Positions 33,229 to 42,007 of a stretch of DNA of 64,000 nt are shown here, piece after piece. The notes under the pieces were generated by a model. That model worked only from the letters and a program-made list of their open reading frames with translations, had not been told where the DNA came from and did no database searches. Position 1 is the first letter of the stretch. Every line of letters begins with the position of its first letter. Location: contig NZ_JBEWTB010000002.1 in the NCBI RefSeq assembly GCF_040549045.1, forward strand, positions 2,828,001 through 2,892,000, given 5' to 3'. Position numbers and translations under genes: made by a program. The stretch is from Endozoicomonas sp. NE40 (lineage in GTDB: Bacteria > Pseudomonadota > Gammaproteobacteria > Pseudomonadales > Endozoicomonadaceae).

Positions 33229-33600
33229 TCATTTGAAAATAGCAAATAGTGCCAATGCCAGCCAGCCCAGCAGGAACGCCACTCCGCCCAGGGGCGTAAT
33301 CATTCCCAGCCAGCCGATACCCGTTAAGGCCAGTGCATAGAGACTGCCGGAAAACAGAATAATGCCTGCCAGAAAACTGTTGGCACTCCAGCGCAGAAGT
33401 TTTGAGTCAGTAAAGTGCAGGCCAAGCAGGGCAATAAGGATCAGGGCAAGGCTGTGATAAAACTGATATTCAGTACCGGTTATCCAGACATTAAACAGTC
33501 GCTCGGGTAGCTGTTGTTTCAGGCCATGAGCACCGAAAGCCCCCAGGCTGACAGCAATGAAACCACTGATCGCACCGGACAGAAGATAAGGGTTAGCCAT
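33229..33600 (-). CDS. DUF423 (YgdD-like) membrane protein
   Basis: A 123-aa protein of four membrane segments (about 5-24, 45-62, 70-88, 95-118), with the family start LSGAISGFIAVSLGAFGAHGLK and LTGIGWLGMITPLGGVAFLLGW near the end. Function of the family is unknown. Likely co-transcribed with trmB, 68 bases downstream. Confidence 0.88.
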   Translation of the reverse strand: MANPYLLSGAISGFIAVSLGAFGAHGLKQQLPERLFNVWITGTEYQFYHSLALILIALLGLHFTDSKLLRWSANSFLAGIILFSGSLYALALTGIGWLGMITPLGGVAFLLGWLALALFAIFK

Positions 33601-33694
33601 AGTGTTGAGTATTTTTGTTGTTGAGTCGTATCAAAGCCACCCACTTCTATTAGCTATAAAAGTATTAACTATAAAAAGTGGATGACCAAAGTGA

Positions 33695-34951
33695 TCAGAT
33701 CTTGAATGACTGTATTGATTTGCCAGTGTCTGGCAAATCAATCACGGTATCTGCTGCCAGTAGTAAGCCGTCCTGAAAATAACGGTTGCTGGTTTCATGC
33801 TCACCCAGATGTGCCAGAAGCCTGCCCAGTTCATTGTAGGTATCAGCGCGTTTGCTGAATCTCAGGCTGGCTTCAAAGTACTCACGGGCTTTCCCCCAGA
33901 GTTCGTTACGAAGTGCCAGACGACCGGCGCTTAATAAAAGATCCGGATCGTTTGTACGTTCTTTCAGTAATGACTCCGTGAACAGAAGTTGTCGCTTCAG
34001 GTCATTGCTGCGAATTTTACCGTACAGAAGAATCAGGTCTGCGCTATAACATTTGGGCAGGTATTCCCGCAGGATAGGTGCTGCTTTTTCTTCCAGTCCG
34101 AGCTGAACCAGACTGCTGGCATAGCGATACAGAATAACCGGGTCTTTGCGCTGGGCGGAACTCAGGTCGTTCCAGATACGTTGCAGAGGTTTTGCCCGTT
34201 CATCGTCAGACATCGCCCCACGGCTGTTACTGCAGGCCTGTTCAAACAGGGCTTCAAACGATTGCAGTTCCAGTTCCCGGTACTCATTATCATCCACGAC
34301 TTTGAGCCGTTTCAGTTTCGGCAGCAGAGCGGCCAGCGACTGCCAGTCATTTAAACGACAATAAACCTGTTTCAGGAGTTTAAGCACAAAGGCGTGACGG
34401 GGCTCTTTTTTGTGCAACCGTTTAATGGTGGCCAGAGCCTGCTCCAGCTGTCCGGCAGACAGCTGGATCTGTGCCTGGGTAATACCAATTGCCAGGTCCG
34501 CACCGGGTGCTTTGTGGTCAGCCCGGCGAAGGTAGTCGGAGCAGGCATCGTGATTACCGGCTTCATGGGCAGCACGGGCTGCAGCCAGATAGGTCAGCAG
34601 AGGTGTTTCACCGGCTTCTGCCGCCTGAACCAGCAGCTTTTCTGCTTTCTTCCAGTGACCATGGGTGAACTCGGCAAAGCCACGAATGCTCAGCTTGCGG
34701 GCCTGTCGCTGTTTAGCATCGGCAGTGAACGGGTAGATAAAACTGGTGGCACCAAACATCATGCGTACCAGCCCGGACACCAGCCAGACGACACCTGTTA
34801 ACAGCAGTATCATCAGGCACAGACCCCAGAGTGTGCTTTCAAAGGTCATGTTTTCATAGGCGATTAGCACATAGCCTGTGTCGTTTACCATGATGTTGGC
34901 TAACAACAGACAGCCGAAGAGCAGAAGCAGGAACAGGGCAAACGCTTTCAT
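33695..34951 (-). CDS. hemY: HemY, tetratricopeptide membrane protein of the haem operon
   Basis: A 418-aa inner-membrane protein: two N-terminal hydrophobic segments (about 2-22 and 40-66) and a long TPR-type helical domain (about 85-410; LTYLAAARAAHEAGNHDACSDYLRRAD). The enterobacterial HemY family is linked to haem biosynthesis without a proven catalytic role; it is not the protoporphyrinogen oxidase of the same name. It ends the hemCDXY operon, overlapping hemX by four bases (ATGA). Confidence 0.9.
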   Translation of the reverse strand: MKAFALFLLLLFGCLLLANIMVNDTGYVLIAYENMTFESTLWGLCLMILLLTGVVWLVSGLVRMMFGATSFIYPFTADAKQRQARKLSIRGFAEFTHGHWKKAEKLLVQAAEAGETPLLTYLAAARAAHEAGNHDACSDYLRRADHKAPGADLAIGITQAQIQLSAGQLEQALATIKRLHKKEPRHAFVLKLLKQVYCRLNDWQSLAALLPKLKRLKVVDDNEYRELELQSFEALFEQACSNSRGAMSDDERAKPLQRIWNDLSSAQRKDPVILYRYASSLVQLGLEEKAAPILREYLPKCYSADLILLYGKIRSNDLKRQLLFTESLLKERTNDPDLLLSAGRLALRNELWGKAREYFEASLRFSKRADTYNELGRLLAHLGEHETSNRYFQDGLLLAADTVIDLPDTGKSIQSFKI

Positions 34952-36222
34952 GAGTTTTGTACCCCGCTGCCAGCCTCTTGTTTATTGTTGAGAAGCGCTT
35001 CGTTATCAGGAGCCGTTTCGGGTGATTCCGGAGAGTCTGACGGCTTTTCTGAAGACTGGAACTGCTTGATGGCATCCAGAGCCCGGTTAACATTCGGCAG
35101 GTTTGGATTGACCGTGACAGACGACAGGGATTGCAGTTCTTCCAGCATACCCAGGGAAGCATCGCCTGACATTTCAAAATAACGTTCCACCCAGTGTTGC
35201 GCCTGCTGCAGGGATTCATTGTAGATCCCCTGCTCTCTTGCCAGCAGTGCCAGCTTTGCCTGTTCGATAAGGAGCCTCAGGTTCTGGCGCATCAACACAT
35301 TGTCTTCAGCCGTCAGCAGAGGCGTTACAGGGGAGGTCCGGTCGGTTGTGAAACGGAACAGGCTGGTAAAACTGTCCCAGGTGTTTTTGAGCATGCCAAG
35401 CAGAACGGTTTGCCAACCACTACTTTCTGTTTCTGTCGCGCTAGCTTCCGTCGAGACCGCAGTGGTCTGGCTGACAGGCTCTGATTTATTAAAGCCCTCA
35501 TGTTGCAACAGGGGCAATCCTGCAACCTGACGGCTCAGGGCGGAGAGACGCAGGTAAATACCTTCCTGATCCAGATGCGGCACCATGCGCAATACCGCAA
35601 GGTCTTCGGCCAGTGCTTCACGAATCGGGAACAGACTGTAGTCGTCCAGCTCCAGAAGAATAGTGTCGGCATCCTGCAACAATGCCTTGGCACTGATAAC
35701 GTCGGAGGTCATTAACAGCTTCTGGTTGGCAAGACGCAGCAGGTATTCCACTTCTGCCAGCTGCCAGCCATCGCGGTTGCTGCCTGCCAGCTCGCGGACA
35801 TGACGGGAAAGAACGTCAATACGGTTTAGCAAACGGTCATTACGCTTTTGCAGGGCTTCTATCTGCTGGTCTACGGGAGAGAGGTTTTGAATGGTTTCCG
35901 TCAGCCTTGCCTGCTGGCGGGCTATCTGGGACTGCAACTGTTCCTGTCCGCTTTGCAGAGCAGGCTGACTGTCTTCCAGTGTTTTGCCCCGCCAGCCAAT
36001 GTAAGCCGTGGATGCCAGTGCTGTCAGCGCAATCAGTAACGCCAGCAGTGCGACCAGCAGTGGGAACCGGGAAGGTCTGGCAGTAGTGGTTGCAGCCGTT
36101 TTACTGCTTTTTTTGTTTTTACCTGAAGAGTCCGGTTTTGCATCCGTCACTTCAGGGTTTTTGGCTTGTTCGGAGTCTTTAGACTGTTTGCTCACATTAT
36201 TATTGCTCACAAGATTGCTCAC
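34948..36222 (-). CDS. hemX: HemX-family membrane protein
   Basis: A 424-aa protein with a charged cytoplasmic N-terminus (1-50), one membrane segment (about 51-75, FPLLVALLALLIALTALASTAYIGW) and a periplasmic coiled-coil and helical region (RLTETIQNLSPVDQQIEALQKRNDRLLNRIDVLSRHV). HemX is often labelled uroporphyrinogen-III methylase but lacks that enzyme's motifs. The start is a GTG overlapping the hemD stop (GTGA); two more in-frame GTGs follow at 36210 and 36195 in a repeated GTGAGCAA context. Confidence 0.88.
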   Translation of the reverse strand: MSNLVSNNNVSKQSKDSEQAKNPEVTDAKPDSSGKNKKSSKTAATTTARPSRFPLLVALLALLIALTALASTAYIGWRGKTLEDSQPALQSGQEQLQSQIARQQARLTETIQNLSPVDQQIEALQKRNDRLLNRIDVLSRHVRELAGSNRDGWQLAEVEYLLRLANQKLLMTSDVISAKALLQDADTILLELDDYSLFPIREALAEDLAVLRMVPHLDQEGIYLRLSALSRQVAGLPLLQHEGFNKSEPVSQTTAVSTEASATETESSGWQTVLLGMLKNTWDSFTSLFRFTTDRTSPVTPLLTAEDNVLMRQNLRLLIEQAKLALLAREQGIYNESLQQAQHWVERYFEMSGDASLGMLEELQSLSSVTVNPNLPNVNRALDAIKQFQSSEKPSDSPESPETAPDNEALLNNKQEAGSGVQNS

Positions 36223-37004
36223 AAAAAAGTTTCATCGTTGATCTTCTCGAGAACCGATAGCATGGCGGCATGGTCGGCACCTGTTGCTGTATAAACCTGC
36301 CTGAATCCCAGTGTTTCTGCCAGCCGGGCGACTCGCTGGCCGGGAATCACCAGCCGACAGTGTTCAAGTATGGTTTGAGGCAGATACTGGCACAGGTTCC
36401 GGACGGTTTCGCCACTGCCCGCAAGAATGACATTAATACCATGATCTGCCAGCTGTTGTCGCACTTCATCGGGCTGATAGTCCGGGCAAAGGCGTTGATA
36501 GACCTCAAGAGTATCCACCTGTGCGCCCTGCTGGCGCAATGTCTTTTCCAGAAAGTCTCTGCCGCTTTTTCCCTTGATCAGTAACACGCGCTGCCCCGTG
36601 ATGTCCTGAAAACCGTTCAGGGCCAGCAGGCTTTCGCTGTCGTTGCCTTGTCGGGAGCAGACGGCGGGTACATCCAGTTGAGCCAGAGTGTGGCGGGTTG
36701 TTTCGCCAATGGCAAACCATTGCTGATGAATGGGTCGTTGTGGCCAGTAATTTTCGATCAGCTCCAGCCCGAAGCGTGCGGCGTGCTGGCTGATGACGAC
36801 CACCTTTTCGTAACGATCCAGCTGCAGCACACGGTCGCGAACCTCCTGAGTCTCAGCTAATGCAACAATGCTCAGCATGGGCAGGACAAAAGCCCTGCCG
36901 CCCTGCTGGTGGATACGTTCAGCCAGCCTGCCGCCCTCTGGTTGAGGACGGGTAACCAGGGCGCGAATCTGGTTGAGTGTTGCGTCAAAAAGGCAATCAG
37001 TCAT
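36219..37004 (-). CDS. hemD: Uroporphyrinogen-III synthase
   Basis: Cyclises hydroxymethylbilane with inversion of ring D. The 261-aa two-domain protein has the typical loose conservation: LVTRPQPEGGRLAERIHQQGG at the start, VVISQHAARFGLELIE, FAIGETTRHTLAQL, RVLLIKGKSGRDFLEKTL, and VILAGSGETVRNLCQYLP. It overlaps hemC by eight bases and hemX by four, indicating a single operon. Confidence 0.92.
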   Translation of the reverse strand: MTDCLFDATLNQIRALVTRPQPEGGRLAERIHQQGGRAFVLPMLSIVALAETQEVRDRVLQLDRYEKVVVISQHAARFGLELIENYWPQRPIHQQWFAIGETTRHTLAQLDVPAVCSRQGNDSESLLALNGFQDITGQRVLLIKGKSGRDFLEKTLRQQGAQVDTLEVYQRLCPDYQPDEVRQQLADHGINVILAGSGETVRNLCQYLPQTILEHCRLVIPGQRVARLAETLGFRQVYTATGADHAAMLSVLEKINDETFL

Positions 37005-37920
37005 GCATTAATTCACTGAGGATTCTGTCGGCACCTTGTTGTAGCAGTTTTTCCGCTACCTGAATACCTGCCGTCTCGCCTTCACTGCGGTGACAACGGG
37101 TCTGAGCTTCCAGCAGTACACGGCCATCGGGTTGACCGACCAGTCCCCGAATAAACAGTTCATCGCCCTGCAATTCGGAATAGCAGGCAATCGGCACCTG
37201 ACAACCTCCGTTCAGGCGACGGTTCATGGCACGTTCAGCCAGTACCCGGTCGGCAGTGTCCTGATCGTGCAAAGGGGCAAGCAGTTGTCGGATGACGTTA
37301 TCGGCAGTGCGAATCTCAATGCCAACAGCGCCCTGCCCGGCCGCTGGCAGACACTGTTCGGTGGTCAGGCAGTTGCGGATTCGATCGGCCATGTCCAGAC
37401 GAATAAGACCGGCGGCAGCCAGAATGATGGCGTCGTATTCGCCATTATCAAGTTTGGCGAGTCGGGTGTTGACGTTACCACGCAGAAAACGAATGGCCAG
37501 ATCCGGGCGGAGCTTCAGTAACTGGCACTGACGACGCAGGCTGGAGGTTCCCACGACAGCGCCTTCCGGTAATTCGTCAAGACGGCTGTAGTGGTTGGAA
37601 ACAAAAGCATCCAGCGGGTTTTCCCGTGGACAGATGGTGGATAGCCCCAGACCATCAGGAAACGACATGGGAACGTCTTTCATCGAGTGTACGGCAATAT
37701 CAGCACGCCCTTCCAGCAACGCGTTTTCCAGCTCTTTGACAAATAGCCCTTTGCCACCAATCTTTGCCAGGGGAGCATCAAGGATACGGTCGCCTTTGCT
37801 GGTCATTTTCACCAGTTCTACAGTGAGTCCCGGATGGAAATGCTCCAGACGTTCTTTGACGTATTCGGCCTGCCAAAGAGCCAGAGCGCTTTTTCGGGTA
37901 GCGATTCGGACGGTCTTCAT
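36997..37920 (-). CDS. hemC: Porphobilinogen deaminase
   Basis: Polymerises four porphobilinogens to hydroxymethylbilane. The 307 aa contain RIATRKSALALWQAEYVK, VHSMKDVPM (with Asp of the active site), TSSLRRQCQLL, FLRGNVNTRLAKLD and the dipyrromethane cofactor cysteine in NGGCQVPIA (about 242). First gene of the hemCDXY operon; the gap to algR is 121 bases and contains two 13-bp TTATTARTAATGG tandem units (37964-37989). Confidence 0.96.
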   Translation of the reverse strand: MKTVRIATRKSALALWQAEYVKERLEHFHPGLTVELVKMTSKGDRILDAPLAKIGGKGLFVKELENALLEGRADIAVHSMKDVPMSFPDGLGLSTICPRENPLDAFVSNHYSRLDELPEGAVVGTSSLRRQCQLLKLRPDLAIRFLRGNVNTRLAKLDNGEYDAIILAAAGLIRLDMADRIRNCLTTEQCLPAAGQGAVGIEIRTADNVIRQLLAPLHDQDTADRVLAERAMNRRLNGGCQVPIACYSELQGDELFIRGLVGQPDGRVLLEAQTRCHRSEGETAGIQVAEKLLQQGADRILSELMHD

Positions 37921-38041
37921 GAATGGTTTTACTGCCTGTCTGACCGGCAGTGTGCCGGACTTGTTATTAATAATGGTTATTAGTAATGGTTTTTTGAATG
38001 GTTCAGATAATACGACAGGAAGGTGGCAGACCCCAACCGCT

Positions 38042-38779
38042 CTACATGGACTGCATGACTTTTTTCATCAGGGGAACATGACGTCGGCTGACAGAGAGTG
38101 GTTTATCGACGTGGGTCAGCTGGAGGCTGTAATGCCCGTTTTCATCCCGCAGCATGCGTTCGATCAGGCTTTTGCGCACCAGGGCGTTGCGGTGAATCCG
38201 AACAAACGTGGAACTGAACTCCACCTCCAGCTCTTTTAGCGGGTCGTCAATCAATGTTTCGCCATTTTCATGGTAAACGGTCACGTATTTGCTGTCGGCC
38301 ATAAAGTAATAGACGGAATCCAGCGGTACCAGTTCGATACCTTTCAGGGTTTTGGCTGAAATATGGCTGCGCATACTGCTGTCCGACAGCGAACCCTGCA
38401 GCTGGTTCAGCTGAGCCCGGTTAATGCTGCCGGCACGATTGAGAGACTGATGCAGGTCTTCTGCCTTCACGGGTTTGAGCAGGTAGCCCACAGCCTGCAC
38501 GTTAAAGGCTTCAATGGCGTGGTTGTCATAAGCGGTGCAGAAAATAATGGCAGGAGGTTGTTCCATTTCGGTCAGAAGACCTGCGGCTTCCAGTCCGTCC
38601 ATGACCGGCATGCGAATATCCATCAGTACAATATCGGGCTGATATTCCCGGGCGAGCTCTATGGCTTCGTAACCGTTGCTGGCATCTTTTTCCAGCGGCT
38701 GAAATCCTTCCAGGCGGTTGAGCAGATGGCGAACCCGTTCACGGGCGAGAGGTTCATCATCGGTAATCAGTATTTTCAT
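38042..38779 (-). CDS. algR: AlgR-type LytTR response regulator
   Basis: A 245-aa regulator: receiver domain (1-120) with acidic pocket Asp7-Asp8, phospho-acceptor Asp54 in VLMDIRMPVMDG and Lys in LLKPVKAEDL; then a LytTR DNA-binding domain (about 140-240, FVRIHRNALVRKSLIE). In Pseudomonas AlgR governs alginate, twitching and virulence. It overlaps the upstream sensor gene algZ by four bases (ATGA), so they are co-translated, and hem genes lie downstream as in Pseudomonas. Confidence 0.93.
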   Translation of the reverse strand: MKILITDDEPLARERVRHLLNRLEGFQPLEKDASNGYEAIELAREYQPDIVLMDIRMPVMDGLEAAGLLTEMEQPPAIIFCTAYDNHAIEAFNVQAVGYLLKPVKAEDLHQSLNRAGSINRAQLNQLQGSLSDSSMRSHISAKTLKGIELVPLDSVYYFMADSKYVTVYHENGETLIDDPLKELEVEFSSTFVRIHRNALVRKSLIERMLRDENGHYSLQLTHVDKPLSVSRRHVPLMKKVMQSM

Positions 38780-39861
38780 GCTGTGGATAACTTATTTTCC
38801 GGGTAGCTGATAATGGTTTCGTAAATCTCTGCTCCGTTGTTCAGGGTCAGATGCGTGTCTACGCTGGCATGGTTGCCATAGAGCAGCTGCAACCGTGACC
38901 TGATGTTTTCCAGTGCCAGCCGGTTACCCTGTTCTACCGCCTGCTCGCTGTTTTCCGGCACCGGGTTCTGCACCCTGATAGTTACTTTATCGTTATCCAG
39001 CGCAATATCTACACTCACCGTGCCGCCCTGCTGCCTTGGCTGGATGCCGTGGTAAACGGCGTTCTCGACAACAGGCTGCAATGTCAGGGGGGGAATGGAC
39101 AGAGTGGCTGGCAGGGTTTCAGGTAAATTGTGAAACCGCCACTCACTGTCGAGACGGTCGCCCAGCCGGTGCTTTTCAATTCTCAGATAACCTTTGCACA
39201 GTTCGATTTCCCGGCTCAGGGAGATCAGGTTTCCGGCTTCCTGAAGGCTGGAACGAAACAGGTCAGACAGGTCTTCCACCGCTTCTTCGGCTTTGTCCTG
39301 ATTGATATGAATCAGGCTGGCAATGCTGTTCATGCTATTAAACAGAAAGTGCGGGCGAATACGTGCCTGCAATGCTTGGAAGCGTGCGTTGGCGTTGGCG
39401 ATTTCCTGTCGGGAGGCTTCGTGCTGAATATAGAAATAGCGCAGCAGCATGGCAGTCATGATGAGAGCGATAACGCCGTGGCGTAACAGCTGAGCCCAGT
39501 CAGGGTAGGTCAGCAGAAAAGCATCTCTCCACAGAAACCACTGTGCCAGCAAGGTAACGACAAGGGTGATGGTCAGAACGGTCACCAGTACCGCAGAAAC
39601 AATCACAGCCGTTGGCGAGTTGCGCAATAACAGCCGAAGCCGGCAGAGTACCGCCGCACTGCACAGTACAATCCATTGCACAAACAGCGAGGTGGTGGCC
39701 AGCCGGTTCCAGTCAAAGCCGTTGCTGCCGGGAAAAGCCAGTACCTGGGTTAAAACAAACAGTTCGGCAACCAGTACCAGTATAAAAACCGCCGAGGTGT
39801 GACAAAGGTCGGGAATAAACAGGCTGTCTCTGTTTTTGTTATTAAGGGTGGAGTCCGGCAT
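38776..39861 (-). CDS. algZ: AlgZ-type sensor histidine kinase (LytS family)
   Basis: A 361-aa inner-membrane sensor. Four hydrophobic segments lie in about 20-140; the kinase part starts RFQALQARIRPHFLFNSMNSIASLIH, where the His in RPHFLFN is the predicted phospho-site, and includes a glycine-poor ATPase region LQPVVENAVYHGIQPR. Partner of AlgR. It is divergent from argH; the 96-base gap between them must hold both promoters. Confidence 0.92.
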   Translation of the reverse strand: MPDSTLNNKNRDSLFIPDLCHTSAVFILVLVAELFVLTQVLAFPGSNGFDWNRLATTSLFVQWIVLCSAAVLCRLRLLLRNSPTAVIVSAVLVTVLTITLVVTLLAQWFLWRDAFLLTYPDWAQLLRHGVIALIMTAMLLRYFYIQHEASRQEIANANARFQALQARIRPHFLFNSMNSIASLIHINQDKAEEAVEDLSDLFRSSLQEAGNLISLSREIELCKGYLRIEKHRLGDRLDSEWRFHNLPETLPATLSIPPLTLQPVVENAVYHGIQPRQQGGTVSVDIALDNDKVTIRVQNPVPENSEQAVEQGNRLALENIRSRLQLLYGNHASVDTHLTLNNGAEIYETIISYPENKLSTA

Positions 39862-39957
39862 GGGCTGATTAAATTGTTCTTATTGAAGCCTGTTCTTATA
39901 ATGCCGTAGCCGGAGCTGTAAGTACAAAGCTCACAGAAGAAAGAAAAGAGGTTAGAC

Positions 39958-41346
39958 ATGTCTGATAACAGTAATCAGCAGTGGGGCGGACGGTTCAGTG
40001 AGGGGGTGGATGCGTTTGTAGCACGATTCACGGCATCCATTGATTTTGACCGTCGCCTGTATCAACACGATATTGCTGGTTCCATGGCTCACGCCCGCAT
40101 GCTGCATAAGGCAGGCATTCTGACCCGTGAAGAACAGGACGCTATCATCAGCGGCCTGAAAGGCATTCTGGCGGACATTAAACAGGGCAGTATCGACTGG
40201 TCCGTTGAGCTGGAAGATATTCACATGAATATCGAGGCGCGCCTGACGGATCGTATCGGGGATGCCGGTAAAAAGCTGCACACAGGACGTTCCAGAAACG
40301 ATCAGGTGGCCACGGATATACGTCTCTGGCTGCGTGATGAGATCGACACTATTGATCAGGAGCTGAACCGTTTTCAGCATGGTTTGCTGGATCTGGCGGA
40401 GCGTGAAGCTGAAACCATTATGCCCGGTTTTACTCATCTGCAAACGGCCCAGCCTGTTACCTTTGGTCACCACCTGATGGCCTGGTATGAAATGCTGACA
40501 CGGGATCGTGAGCGTTTGCAGGATTGTCGTAAGCGTGTGAATGTTTCTCCCCTGGGCGCAGCGGCACTGGCGGGTACCACTTATCCGATTGACCGTGAAT
40601 TTACTGCACAGCAACTGGGCTTTGACCGTCCGACCCGTAATTCGCTGGATTCTGTCAGTGACCGGGACTTTGCCATTGAGTTCTGTTCTGCAGGAGCCTT
40701 GATCATGACGCACCTGTCCAGAATGTCGGAGGAGCTGGTGTTGTGGACTTCCGCCCAGTTCAATTTTATTGACCTGCCAGACCGTTTCTGTACCGGGTCA
40801 TCCATTATGCCGCAGAAGAAAAATCCGGATGTTCCTGAACTGGTGCGGGGCAAAACAGGCCGGGTTAATGGTCATCTGATCTCGTTGCTGACCCTGATGA
40901 AATCCCAGCCCCTGGCTTACAACAAGGATAATCAGGAAGATAAAGAGCCACTGTTTGATACGGTAGACACACTGAAGGATTGTCTGCGGGCATTCGCTGA
41001 CATGGTTCCACATATTGAGGCGAAAAAAGAGCCGATGGCAGACGCCGCCCGTCGTGGTTTCAGTACTGCGACCGATCTGGCGGATTATCTGGTGAGAAAG
41101 GGTATGCCTTTCCGTAATGCCCATGAAGTGGTGGGTAAGTCGGTGGCTTATGGTATTGAGCAGGGCAGAGACCTGTCGGAAATGACCCTTGAGGAATTAC
41201 AGGTATTTTCCGGCACCATTGAGGCCGATGTGTTTGATGTGCTGACTCTGGAAGGTTCGGTCAGCGCCCGTAATCATATTGGCGGCACTGCGCCGGAGCA
41301 GGTACGGCAGGCGGTTCGTCATGCCCGTGAGTTGTTGAAAGTCTGA
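39958..41346 (+). CDS. argH: Argininosuccinate lyase
   Basis: Splits argininosuccinate into arginine and fumarate. The 462 aa show WGGRFSEGVDAFVARF, the helical core HTGRSRNDQVATD, HLQTAQPVTFGHHLMAW and the signature GSSIMPQKKNPD (catalytic Ser about 281). Divergent from algZ, the same arrangement as in Pseudomonas. Confidence 0.97.
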   Translation: MSDNSNQQWGGRFSEGVDAFVARFTASIDFDRRLYQHDIAGSMAHARMLHKAGILTREEQDAIISGLKGILADIKQGSIDWSVELEDIHMNIEARLTDRIGDAGKKLHTGRSRNDQVATDIRLWLRDEIDTIDQELNRFQHGLLDLAEREAETIMPGFTHLQTAQPVTFGHHLMAWYEMLTRDRERLQDCRKRVNVSPLGAAALAGTTYPIDREFTAQQLGFDRPTRNSLDSVSDRDFAIEFCSAGALIMTHLSRMSEELVLWTSAQFNFIDLPDRFCTGSSIMPQKKNPDVPELVRGKTGRVNGHLISLLTLMKSQPLAYNKDNQEDKEPLFDTVDTLKDCLRAFADMVPHIEAKKEPMADAARRGFSTATDLADYLVRKGMPFRNAHEVVGKSVAYGIEQGRDLSEMTLEELQVFSGTIEADVFDVLTLEGSVSARNHIGGTAPEQVRQAVRHARELLKV

Positions 41347-41454
41347 GGTTGTCTATCCGGCTGGATTCGAAACGGTATTTGCATCCAGCCTTCCTTTCAG
41401 GTCAGATTGCAGCTTGCCCTTTTGCCTTTAATCAGCACGAAGGGGGTGTTACTT

Positions 41455-41760
41455 ATGCGCTCACTGCTATTATGTCTTTTTCTTTTTTTACCCACTTACG
41501 TATCTGCCTTTGGTTATATTATTCTGAATCCATTCAATAAGCAGGGTTATGCGTATTTAGAACAGGTTGATAGTTATCAGTGGGTTATTATATTGCCAGC
41601 TAATATCACACACTTATATTATCTTTCAGAGATCTCATTTTCAGAAAATTCTGTAACTTATACTTTCAACCATGGAACGTATACCTCAACTGTTGTTTAT
41701 TCTTATAGTGATTGCTTAACAAATACGTCATGCGGCCAAACCTTTGAATATTGCTTGTAA
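41455..41760 (+). CDS. Small exported Cys-containing hypothetical protein
   Basis: From the ATG at 41455 (GGGGGTG upstream) a 101-aa protein with a signal peptide (MRSLLLCLFLFLPTYVSA, cleavage before FGY). The mature part is Tyr/Ser/Thr-rich beta-type sequence and ends with three cysteines (DCLTNTSCGQTFEYC). The gene is AT-rich compared with its neighbours argH and the sulfatase. No family recognised. It could be a small secreted or surface protein. Confidence 0.55.
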   Translation: MRSLLLCLFLFLPTYVSAFGYIILNPFNKQGYAYLEQVDSYQWVIILPANITHLYYLSEISFSENSVTYTFNHGTYTSTVVYSYSDCLTNTSCGQTFEYCL

Positions 41761-42007
41761 AGCCTATTCATCAACTATCAGTATCCGGGCAACATTCACG
41801 ACGTATATGTAATAAAGTCCTGGAAAAAGAGTACAAGTCTTGCGATTGCTTGCGTTTACTAAAACAGGGTGTTGGCGAAACAGACTGATGTTGATGTACG
41901 TCAGCCAAAGTGCTGAACGATATTTTTCTTTGTCCGGCAGGGCATTAGAGTACGTGACTGAAACGAATTGGTTGAAACGCACGCAATACTCTGACGAAGA
42001 CACACGA

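Noticed and set aside
41349..41540. 63-codon plus-strand frame after argH
   Set aside because: Out of frame with the exported protein at 41455, which has a signal peptide and a ribosome site.
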